Origin: Legionella sainthelensi
GTDB lineage: Bacteria; Pseudomonadota; Gammaproteobacteria; Legionellales; Legionellaceae
NCBI RefSeq assembly: GCF_900637685.1
Contig: NZ_LR134388.1
Span: forward strand, 3,313,001-3,377,000
Direction: 5' to 3'
Length of the DNA: 64,000 nt
Positions 17,533-25,865 of the stretch are shown piece after piece (position 1 is the stretch's first letter; every line of letters begins with the position of its first letter). The position numbers and the translations under genes are program-made. Under the pieces are notes generated by a model. The model was not told the origin of the DNA and ran no database searches. It worked only from the letters and a program-made list of their open reading frames with translations.

Positions 17533-19011
17533 ATGTTGTCAGAAAAAATGCCTAAAGGAATAATGCCTCTTTATTTAATACAAGCTTTTTCAACCTTCTC
17601 CTATGCAATTCTATATTCCTCATTATCACTGTTTCTCACTAAACAATTAGGATTGTCCAATACCCTTTCAAACAGCATTGTCGGCTTATTTCTCGCATTT
17701 AACTATGTTCTACATTTACTCGGCGGAGTGGTTGGTGGACGATATCTAAGTAACAGATCTTTATTTTTGATTACCACAGCCATACAAACGATCGGTATTT
17801 TACTTTTGGCACTTTCGGTTAAGTCGTTGCTTTATATTGGACTGAGTTTATTCCTAGTAGGATGTGGCTTAAACACCACCGCATACAACAGTATATTGAC
17901 ACAACGCTTTGCGCCGGATGATAACCGCAGAGATAAAGCCTTTTTCTTGAGTTATTCTTACATGAATGTAGGCTTTTGCGCTGGTTACATCATCAGTGGC
18001 TTCTTTGATTACTCCAATCAATATCAAACTTTACTCTATACCAGCATAATTCCAAACGTAATTACGCTTTTGCTCATGTGGGGTTACTGGACAAATTTGA
18101 ATGATCGTGACACTCCGTTGCTCAAAGTTAAAAGCAAGGCTTCACTAAACTTCAAAAAAACTATTGGCTGGGGAATTATATTATCTCTTATTCCATTCAC
18201 CCTGCTTTGTTTTCATAAAGCTCAGTTTAGTAATGGAGTTGTAGTAGGCCTTAGCGTTATTATGTTTTTTGTCATTTTATATCTTGGCTACCAACAAAAA
18301 TCGACTTTGGATAAGCAAAAGATAATGACTTTTCTAATACTGACAGTAACATCAATCTTATTCTGGATGATCTACTTCACAGGCCCAATGGGCATAACCT
18401 TATTTATTAAAAACAATGTTGATAAACATTTATTCCATTATAAAATGGCGACCCAATGGCTTTTGAATATCAATGCCATGGTGATTATTATCGGCGCTCC
18501 GTTGTTATCGATTGTGCTAACCCGACTGCAAGCAAAAGGATACAATGTATCAATAACCAAACAATTTGTTTGGGCATTTCTGATATTAGCAGGTTCTTTC
18601 TTCTTCCTATCCTGCGGCATCCTCTCTGCTAATAAACATGGATATGTTAGTGTGTATTGGGTGATGCTCCATTTTACCACGCAAGCAATTGCAGAGTTAC
18701 TGATAGGACCAGTCGGCTACGCCATGATTGGTAAAATTTCCCCACCACATTTACAAGGCCTGCTCATGGGCACTTGGATGATGGTATCAGGCGTATCAGC
18801 ATCGTTATCACATTATTTTTCTAATGCCATGACCAAAGGTGAGTCCACGAATCCATTGCTATCCAATAGCGATTACCAGCATGTGTTTAACCAGCTGGGT
18901 ATGTGGGCACTGTTGGGCGCTGTTTTCCTTTACTTGATCGCCAAAAGAATTAAGCCTGTTATTGAGCCGAAAACAGATTCAGGATTACCAGAAGCGATAA
19001 CAACCGCATAA
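17533..19011 (+). CDS. MFS transporter of the POT/PTR peptide family, atypical
   Basis: The protein has 492 aa with 12 or more hydrophobic helices. LHLLGGVVGGRYLSNRS matches the helix 2-3 loop of proton-dependent oligopeptide transporters, and GLMGTWMMVSG-like residues near the C-terminus also fit. The helix 1 ExxER proton-coupling motif is absent: the equivalent place reads QAFSTFSYAILY. That suggests altered coupling or direction. AGGGAA precedes the ATG. It is divergent from the 441-codon ORF and is a plausible transporter for a peptide made by the neighbouring locus, or simply a di/tripeptide importer. Confidence 0.8.
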   Translation: MLSEKMPKGIMPLYLIQAFSTFSYAILYSSLSLFLTKQLGLSNTLSNSIVGLFLAFNYVLHLLGGVVGGRYLSNRSLFLITTAIQTIGILLLALSVKSLLYIGLSLFLVGCGLNTTAYNSILTQRFAPDDNRRDKAFFLSYSYMNVGFCAGYIISGFFDYSNQYQTLLYTSIIPNVITLLLMWGYWTNLNDRDTPLLKVKSKASLNFKKTIGWGIILSLIPFTLLCFHKAQFSNGVVVGLSVIMFFVILYLGYQQKSTLDKQKIMTFLILTVTSILFWMIYFTGPMGITLFIKNNVDKHLFHYKMATQWLLNINAMVIIIGAPLLSIVLTRLQAKGYNVSITKQFVWAFLILAGSFFFLSCGILSANKHGYVSVYWVMLHFTTQAIAELLIGPVGYAMIGKISPPHLQGLLMGTWMMVSGVSASLSHYFSNAMTKGESTNPLLSNSDYQHVFNQLGMWALLGAVFLYLIAKRIKPVIEPKTDSGLPEAITTA

Positions 19012-19172
19012 AAAAGGAGTATCAAACGCAAACAATGATGCAAAATTGATCAGAATTGTATTTTACCTATGATCTTTTCCATGTAAAAAAACTAATTTTA
19101 TCGATATCACGGCTATGGTTTACTGTTGTTCGACTGGACTATGTCGTAATAATATGAACGTGAGGGTGTTAC

Positions 19173-19415
19173 ATGGAATGTTTTATCGAGATTGCAGAAC
19201 CCATTATTGATGTTAAGTTTCAATTAAAAAAAGATAGTCAGAAATATTTGATTGATTATATTCTGTCCTACAGTGAATTGGACTTTAAAAAACTAGCCCA
19301 AATACTCGAAGCCAGCCCCTTGATGCTCGGCCAAGTATTGGCTGGAAAAGAGTTCTTGGAACCTGCGAAGGCACATAACCTCTTTCACTATTTCACCATG
19401 CTGATTGCGCATTAA
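19173..19415 (+). CDS. Small helix-turn-helix-like protein, 80 aa
   Basis: The 80-residue product contains LDFKKLAQILEASPLMLGQVLAGKEFLEPAKAHNLFHYF, which has the spacing of an XRE/Cro-like helix-turn-helix domain. I cannot name the family. It stands alone between the transporter and the Cus operon, with GTGAGG upstream of the ATG. It might regulate either neighbour, but no operator is evident. Confidence 0.6.
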   Translation: MECFIEIAEPIIDVKFQLKKDSQKYLIDYILSYSELDFKKLAQILEASPLMLGQVLAGKEFLEPAKAHNLFHYFTMLIAH

Positions 19416-19715
19416 TGGTAGGAGCCAACATCGTATTATTGTTAAAAACCATTTCAACTCGTTTATTTCCAGTAACAATCAATAGGTTGATTCACTTTAT
19501 AAGCGGCTCCAACCAAAACAATGAAGCTCGTTTAATCCTATAGTTGAAATACTAATCCATTGAGAATATGGTAAATATTCATTGCTTAAGGCATACTTAA
19601 GTAAATAAAAAGCCACATCTCAAAATAACCGTAGATGTGTTATTAGCTATTAACAATACTAAAATAGTTAATATTTTATGCTTTATATCAGGAGGTAATT
19701 AAGGGATCGAAAAGC
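19416..19715. other. Intergenic region upstream of the Cus operon
   Basis: These 300 AT-rich bases must contain the promoter of the rightward efflux operon. A 7-bp inverted repeat (CACATCT, 19614-19620; AGATGTG, 19633-19639) is the only structure I noted. AGGAGG at 19691 is about 20 bases from the ATG at 19716, longer than usual; GGGA nearer the ATG may be used instead. No RNA gene or credible ORF is seen. Confidence 0.5.
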
Positions 19716-20990
19716 ATGAAAATACGTGGTTTTATTCAATTAACTGCTATCATTTTATTTTTTGGATGGTGTCATCCTGTATTAGCGATCCCTCAAGGAA
19801 AACCACTGACCTTATCCGAAGCCGAGGCTCTTGCGCTTAATACCTCACCAGAGTTACAACGCTTCCAAGCTTTAAGACACGGTTTGCAACAACAAGCAAT
19901 TGCAGACAGACAACTAAGCGATCCTCAATTAGTAGCTGGCATGGCTAATGTGCCTACGAATTCTTTTAGCTTAACTCAAGATGATATGACCATGGAACAA
20001 ATAGGTCTACAACAAGCATTTCCCCGGGGACACTCCTTGTTAATGAAATCAAAACAAGACCAAGCTTTAGCACTGAGTGAGAAAAGAAAAGCCCAGGAAA
20101 AAGCGCTCACCTTGATACGAACCGTACGAGAAACTTGGTTGGATCTGTATTATTGGACGCAAGCGTTAAGATCCTTGCGAGCGAATCAAAAACTGTATAA
20201 AAATTTACTCAAAGTCTCCATATCGTTATATGAAACCCGCAAAGCCAATCAATCGGATGTGCTGCAAGTACAGTTAGAACTATCAAAATTGGATGATCAG
20301 GCAATTCAAATTCAACAACAAATAAGTATACTACGTGCACAGCTAGAACGATGGATTGGGCTTGAACAGGCCAGCCGTCAGTTAGCTCTAACATTACCAC
20401 ATTGGCCAAGCCCACCATCAATCAAGCTATTACAAACTCGCCTTCGTCAACATCCTATACTTTGTATTGATGCAGCCATGATAGCCGCAGCACATAGTGA
20501 AGTGGCTTTCGCTAAAGAGCAATATAAACCCGGCTGGGTACTCAATGCGGGCTATGCTAAACGACAAGGACACTTTGTTGATGGTATGTCGCGTTCTGAC
20601 TTTGTGGGTGCCCAGGTCACAATAGACTTGCCTTTATTTACTACTAATCGTCAAGATCGGCAAGTCAACGCAGGGTATGATCGATTACTTGCCACCAAAC
20701 TCGATCAACAAACTCATTATCGCGATTTAATGCAAGTACTAACAACTCAATACGCTATCTGGAATCGTTTGTCCCAACGTGAAGAGGTCTACAAAAAGCA
20801 ATTGACTCCTGTAGCAAGACAAAGTGCTAAAGCTTCTTTAATCGCGTATCAAAATGCAACTACTGAGTTAACACAAGTATTGCGAGTTTATAGTAGTGAA
20901 CTTACCATTCAATTAGAGCTTATCCAATTACAGGTTGAACGAGCCAAGTCCCGCGCGATCTTGCTTTATTTAGAAGGAGTAGTTGCATGA
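19716..20990 (+). CDS. cusC: TolC/CusC-family outer-membrane efflux protein
   Basis: This 424-aa outer-membrane channel belongs to a tripartite metal efflux system. A signal peptide (residues 1-24, ending VLAIPQG) is followed by the OEP repeats: LTLSEAEALALNTSPELQRFQALRHG and a second half starting near LLQTRLRQHPILCIDAAMIAAAHSEVAFAKEQYKPGW. The helical barrel forms the periplasmic tunnel. It is first in a three-gene operon; its stop overlaps the ATG of the membrane-fusion gene (ATGA). It corresponds to CusC, or HelC in older Legionella nomenclature. Confidence 0.9.
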   Translation: MKIRGFIQLTAIILFFGWCHPVLAIPQGKPLTLSEAEALALNTSPELQRFQALRHGLQQQAIADRQLSDPQLVAGMANVPTNSFSLTQDDMTMEQIGLQQAFPRGHSLLMKSKQDQALALSEKRKAQEKALTLIRTVRETWLDLYYWTQALRSLRANQKLYKNLLKVSISLYETRKANQSDVLQVQLELSKLDDQAIQIQQQISILRAQLERWIGLEQASRQLALTLPHWPSPPSIKLLQTRLRQHPILCIDAAMIAAAHSEVAFAKEQYKPGWVLNAGYAKRQGHFVDGMSRSDFVGAQVTIDLPLFTTNRQDRQVNAGYDRLLATKLDQQTHYRDLMQVLTTQYAIWNRLSQREEVYKKQLTPVARQSAKASLIAYQNATTELTQVLRVYSSELTIQLELIQLQVERAKSRAILLYLEGVVA

Positions 20991-22468
20991 AGAAATACCC
21001 TTTATTGATTGTGGGATTAGCGCTTATTTTGGGTGTGATTTTGGGACGATACTCAGGGCATTTTACTCAAATGGATGAGTCGTCTAATCAAATAAAAGCT
21101 GAAACAAAACCGCTCTATTGGATTGACTCCATGGAGCCTACTATTCATTATTCAAAACCTGGTGTATCCAGAATGGGTATGAAATTAATACCAGTTTATC
21201 CTGATGATAATCAAAGCGAGGATAAATCGACAGTGCGCATTTCCCCTGCTGTAGTCAATAACTTAGGTATTCGAACGGCTCTTGTCACCAAAGGGGAGCT
21301 TGCAAAAGAAATTAGAACTGTCGGGTATGTTGAGGTGAACGAAAATGAAATATCACATATTCATACCTATGCCGATGGTTGGGTAAAAAAGCTTTTTGTA
21401 AAAGCAGTGGGAGATGTGGTAAAAAAAGGTCAAATTGTTTTGCAACTTTACTCGCCCACGCTCGTTAACGCGCAAGAAGAGTACTTGATTGCCTTAGCGA
21501 GTAAAAATCAAACTTTAGTTGATGCGTCTTATAAACGATTACAATCCTTTCATATTTCAGAACAACAAATTCAACAATTAAAAGAGAGTAGAAAATCAAG
21601 TCATTTAATTGATATTTATCCGCATCAAAATGGGGTAGTCACTATGCTCAATGTGCGAGAAGGCATGTATGTGACTAACGCAACTGAAATGTTGAGTATC
21701 GCTGATTTATCGTGTATTTGGATAATCGCACAAGTATTTGAAGAGCAAGCCAATTGGATAAAAGTAGGCGAGTCAGTTGAAGCCACATTAACGGCATTTC
21801 CTGGAACAGTATGGAAGGGGAAAGTAGAGTATATTTATCCTGATGTTGATTCGGTAACACGTACCTTGAAAGTAAGATTTCGTTTTAATAATCCCGAAGG
21901 ATTATTAAAACCTAATATGTATGCCACGATTACACTATTAACCACGCCAAAACTAAATGTGATTAGCATACCTCTTGAAGCTTTAATTCGAAGTAGCGAA
22001 GGAGATAGGGTGATTGTGTCATTAGATGACGGACGTTTTCAGACGAAGTTAGTGACTGTTGGCATCGAATCAGGTGACAAGATAGAAATTCTTTCCGGAT
22101 TAAAAGAAGGAGAAAAAGTCGTTGTATCAGGACAATTCTTAATTGATTCAGAAACCAATTTGAAAGTGGGTTTAGAACGCTTAAACACCTCCTCGATTCA
22201 GTCAAATACTAACCAAACTACTGCAGAAAAAAATACATCCATTCAAGGCAAAGGGATTATTAAAGCAATCAATGCTGCAACACACACAGTCACATTGCAG
22301 CATGAATCTATTCCAGCTTTGAATTGGCCAGAAATGACTATGGATTTTTCTGTCATTGAACAGGTCGATCTTATCCATTTTAAAGCAGGCGATCGCATTC
22401 AATTTATATTAGGAAAAGATAAAGAGAACCATTTTGTGATACAGGACATAAAAAGGTTATCGCATTAA
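20987..22468 (+). CDS. cusB: Membrane-fusion protein CusB with fused CusF-like domain
   Basis: This periplasmic adaptor is anchored by an N-terminal helix (residues 5-25). A CusB-type metal-binding segment YWIDSMEPTIHYSKPGVSRMGMKLIPVY follows (about 45-72), then the biotinyl-lipoyl-like and beta-barrel domains (ADGWVKKLFVKAVGDVVKKGQIV; LKVRFRFNNPEGLLKPNMYATI). After the adaptor, residues about 420-493 form a CusF-like domain (GKGIIKAINAATHTVTLQHESIPALNWPEMTMDFSV) with the W and M copper/silver ligands in NWPEMTM. CusF is usually a separate chaperone. The fusion supports Cu(I)/Ag(I) as substrate. Overlaps the upstream stop by 4 bases. Confidence 0.92.
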   Translation: MKKYPLLIVGLALILGVILGRYSGHFTQMDESSNQIKAETKPLYWIDSMEPTIHYSKPGVSRMGMKLIPVYPDDNQSEDKSTVRISPAVVNNLGIRTALVTKGELAKEIRTVGYVEVNENEISHIHTYADGWVKKLFVKAVGDVVKKGQIVLQLYSPTLVNAQEEYLIALASKNQTLVDASYKRLQSFHISEQQIQQLKESRKSSHLIDIYPHQNGVVTMLNVREGMYVTNATEMLSIADLSCIWIIAQVFEEQANWIKVGESVEATLTAFPGTVWKGKVEYIYPDVDSVTRTLKVRFRFNNPEGLLKPNMYATITLLTTPKLNVISIPLEALIRSSEGDRVIVSLDDGRFQTKLVTVGIESGDKIEILSGLKEGEKVVVSGQFLIDSETNLKVGLERLNTSSIQSNTNQTTAEKNTSIQGKGIIKAINAATHTVTLQHESIPALNWPEMTMDFSVIEQVDLIHFKAGDRIQFILGKDKENHFVIQDIKRLSH

Positions 22469-22481
22469 AAGGACATGATGC

Positions 22482-25400
22482 ATGATTGCAGGAATTATTC
22501 GCTGGTCGATACAAAATCGTTTTTTGGTTTTATTGACCTGCGTGATGTTAATGTTATGGGGAATCTACTCGGTCAAAAATACCGCTGTGGATGCTATTCC
22601 AGATTTATCGGACGTGCAAGTCATTATTAAAACAGATTTCCCCGGACAAGCGCCACAAGTGGTAGAAGATCAAGTCACCTATCCCTTAACCACGGCAATG
22701 TTATCCGTACCAGGGGCTGTTACTGTACGGGGTGAATCTGGTTTTGGTGTGTCTTATGTCTATATTATTTTTAAAGATGGCGTTGACCTGTATTGGGCAC
22801 GCTCGCGTGTATTGGAATACTTAAGTCAGATTGCTAATCGCCTACCACAAGGTGCACAAACTGCTTTAGGTCCTGATGCCTCGGGAGTTGGCTGGGTATA
22901 TGAGTATGCTCTTGTAGATACAACCGGCAAATATGATTTAGCACAATTAACCAGTGTACAAAACTGGCTTTTGAAATATGAATTACAAAAAGTACCAGGT
23001 GTTGCTGAAGTAGCTACGGTCGGAGGGATGGTTAAGCAATATCAAATTACCGTAGACCCTAATCAGCTGCGTGCTTTTGGGTTAACCATAGACCAAATCA
23101 AACAATCCATTCAACGAGCTAATCGTGAAGCAGGTGGATCTGCGATAGAAATGGCTGAAGCCGAATACATGATACGCGCCAAAGGGTATTTACAATCCAT
23201 TAAAGATATTAGCCAAGTACCCGTTGGATTGGGAAAAAATGGAATACCTATTTTGTTGGAAGAGGTAGCCAACGTGCAATTAGGTCCGCAAATGAGGCGT
23301 GGTATTGCGGAACTCAATGGCCAAGGAGAGGTAGTAGGCGGCATCATTGTCATGCGCTTTGGCCAAAATGCCTTACAGACGATCGCTGATGTCAAAGCAA
23401 AATTGGCCCAACTCCAAGGAAGTTTACCCAAGGGTGTTAAAATTATTCCGACTTATGATCGGTCGAGTTTAATTACTCGGGCCATCAATACCTTAAAGGA
23501 TAAATTAATCGAAGAATTTATTTTGGTTTCGTTGATTTGTCTCGCTTTTCTTTATCATTTTCGCTCGTCCCTGGTGATTGTCATTAGCCTGCCTTTAGGC
23601 ATTCTAATGGCGCTTGTCGTCATGCATCTGCAAGGCATCAATGCCAATATCATGTCCTTAGGAGGTATTGCTATTGCCATAGGGGCTATGGTGGATGCGG
23701 CGATTGTAATGATTGAAAACGTTCATAAACACTTAGAGGACACGCCCGACACTGGTGAGAATCGTTGGCAGATTATAGAAAAAGCGATGCTTGAAGTAGG
23801 GCCTGCTTTATTTTTCTCTTTACTCATCATTACTTTTAGTTTCTTACCCGTATTTACTCTACAAGCTCAAGAGGGTCGCTTATTTGCCCCCTTAGCGTAT
23901 ACAAAAACGTATGCAATGGCTGCCGCTGCCTTTTTTTCTATTACCCTAGTTCCTGTTTTAATGGGTTACCTTATCCGTGGCAAAATAACACCCGAGCAAA
24001 AAAATCCATTAAATAGAGTATTACTCGCGCTATATCGGCCAATTCTTGATAGGGTATTGAAAGCACCAAAAACCGTATTAGCTATTGCAGGACTCGCGGT
24101 GGTTCTTGGATTGTTACCCCTCTTTTATCTTGGTGGGGAATTTATGCCTGAATTGGATGAAGGCGATCTACTTTATATGCCAACCACCTTTCCTGGGCTT
24201 TCAATCGGTAAAGCACAACAAGTCTTGCAACAAACCGACAAATTGATTGCAACCGTTCCTGAAGTAAAAACCGTCTTTGGAAAAATAGGTCGAGCCGAAA
24301 CAGCAACTGATCCTGCTCCGTTATCAATGCTTGAAACAACCATTCAATTCAAACCAGTAAGTGAATGGCGGCCAGGAATAACCATGGAAAACTTGCGTGC
24401 GGAATTGGAATCACGTCTCAAATTACCCGGCCTCTCTAATGCTTGGGTGATGCCCATTCGTACTCGTATTGATATGCTAGCCACAGGCATTAAAACCCCA
24501 GTTGGGATTAAAGTTGCCGGCCCTGATTTAGGGGTGATTCAATCAATTGGTGAGAAAATTGAAACCGTACTTAAACCCTTACCTGGTACGGTTTCGGTGT
24601 TTGCAGAGCGCGTAGCGAGCAGCCGCTACATCACCATTGATATTAACCGACTGAAAGCCGCACGTTATGGATTAAACATCGCTGATATCCAAGATATTAT
24701 TGAAACGGCGGTAGGCGGCATGAATATCACTCAAACGATTGAGGGACGCGAACGCTATCCAGTTAATATTCGCTACCCACGTGAAATTCGCGATTCATTA
24801 GAAAAATTACGCCTGCTTCCTATACTCACTTCATCCGGTGCAATCATTCCGTTAAGTGAAGTGGCCAGTGTCACGATTACTGAAGGGCCGGATATGATTC
24901 GAAGTGAGAATGCCAGACTGAATGGTTGGGTTTATGTGGACATTGCCGGACGTGATCTAGGCTCTTATGTTAACGAGGCCCAACAGCTTGTGAGCCAGAA
25001 GGTGAAATTACCAGCGGGTTATTCGCTGACCTGGTCAGGTCAATATGAGTATTATCAACGGGCAAAAGAACGCTTAAAGATGGTTGTTCCTCTAACGCTC
25101 GCTATTATCTTTTTCTTGTTGTATTTAAATTTCCAGGGCATTGTTGAGCCTATCATTATCTTGGCAACGCTACCTCTTGCGTTAGTTGGCGGCATTGGCC
25201 TCATGTATGTATTAGGCTATCACTTATCAGTGGCTAGTGGTGTGGGATTTATTGCCTTAGCCGGTGTTTCTGCCGAAACAGGCGTTATTATGCTGGTGTT
25301 TCTCAATCAAGCTCTACTCACACAGCAGCAACAAGCCCACCAAGAAAACCGTGATTTGACTGATGATGATATTGATGATGCAGTAATTGAAGGGGCATTG

Positions 25401-25604
25401 CTTCGGTTAAGACCTAAGATAATGACAGTAACCGCCATTATTAGTGGTTTATTGCCTATTATGTTATTAGGTGGTATGGGTTCAGAAATAATGCGTCGAA
25501 TTGCAGCACCTATGGTCGGTGGGATGGTGAGTGCTACCGTGCTCACACTCATCGTAATTCCTGCAGTCTATCTATTATGGAAAAAAAGAACTATAGCGAA
25601 ATAA
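22482..25604 (+). CDS. cusA: Heavy-metal RND efflux pump CusA
   Basis: The 1040-aa inner-membrane proton/metal antiporter is of the HME-RND class. It has the N-terminal IIRWSIQNRFLVLL, DAIPDLSDVQVI, GESGFGVSYVYIIFKDGVDLYWARSRVLEYL, and the GAMVDAAIVMIENVHKHLE motif of transmembrane helix 4 with the proton-relay acids. WVMPIRTRIDMLATGIKTPVGIKVAG is characteristic of Cu/Ag-type members. With CusC and the CusB-CusF fusion it would export Cu(I)/Ag(I) from periplasm or cytoplasm to the outside. AAAGGA precedes the ATG 13 bases after cusB. Confidence 0.94.
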   Translation: MIAGIIRWSIQNRFLVLLTCVMLMLWGIYSVKNTAVDAIPDLSDVQVIIKTDFPGQAPQVVEDQVTYPLTTAMLSVPGAVTVRGESGFGVSYVYIIFKDGVDLYWARSRVLEYLSQIANRLPQGAQTALGPDASGVGWVYEYALVDTTGKYDLAQLTSVQNWLLKYELQKVPGVAEVATVGGMVKQYQITVDPNQLRAFGLTIDQIKQSIQRANREAGGSAIEMAEAEYMIRAKGYLQSIKDISQVPVGLGKNGIPILLEEVANVQLGPQMRRGIAELNGQGEVVGGIIVMRFGQNALQTIADVKAKLAQLQGSLPKGVKIIPTYDRSSLITRAINTLKDKLIEEFILVSLICLAFLYHFRSSLVIVISLPLGILMALVVMHLQGINANIMSLGGIAIAIGAMVDAAIVMIENVHKHLEDTPDTGENRWQIIEKAMLEVGPALFFSLLIITFSFLPVFTLQAQEGRLFAPLAYTKTYAMAAAAFFSITLVPVLMGYLIRGKITPEQKNPLNRVLLALYRPILDRVLKAPKTVLAIAGLAVVLGLLPLFYLGGEFMPELDEGDLLYMPTTFPGLSIGKAQQVLQQTDKLIATVPEVKTVFGKIGRAETATDPAPLSMLETTIQFKPVSEWRPGITMENLRAELESRLKLPGLSNAWVMPIRTRIDMLATGIKTPVGIKVAGPDLGVIQSIGEKIETVLKPLPGTVSVFAERVASSRYITIDINRLKAARYGLNIADIQDIIETAVGGMNITQTIEGRERYPVNIRYPREIRDSLEKLRLLPILTSSGAIIPLSEVASVTITEGPDMIRSENARLNGWVYVDIAGRDLGSYVNEAQQLVSQKVKLPAGYSLTWSGQYEYYQRAKERLKMVVPLTLAIIFFLLYLNFQGIVEPIIILATLPLALVGGIGLMYVLGYHLSVASGVGFIALAGVSAETGVIMLVFLNQALLTQQQQAHQENRDLTDDDIDDAVIEGALLRLRPKIMTVTAIISGLLPIMLLGGMGSEIMRRIAAPMVGGMVSATVLTLIVIPAVYLLWKKRTIAK

Positions 25605-25865
25605 ATGGGCTTGGTTTAGAGCGCTAAAAAATGAGCAGGCCTAATATTGAGTTTTTTGCAATCAGCTTATGCCAACATAAATTTTTATCCATTAAGATAG
25701 AATCTTAAGCTCTGCCATGTCTACCGAATGCTTGAGGAATAAGAGTACGAGTTCCTAATGAAGATTCAGTCACTAAAAAAATAAGCAATGAGTTCTATTT
25801 TGCTCATTATGATCCTAATTATTCATCATCCACCCAATTAAATGATAAAACTATCACGCTACTCA

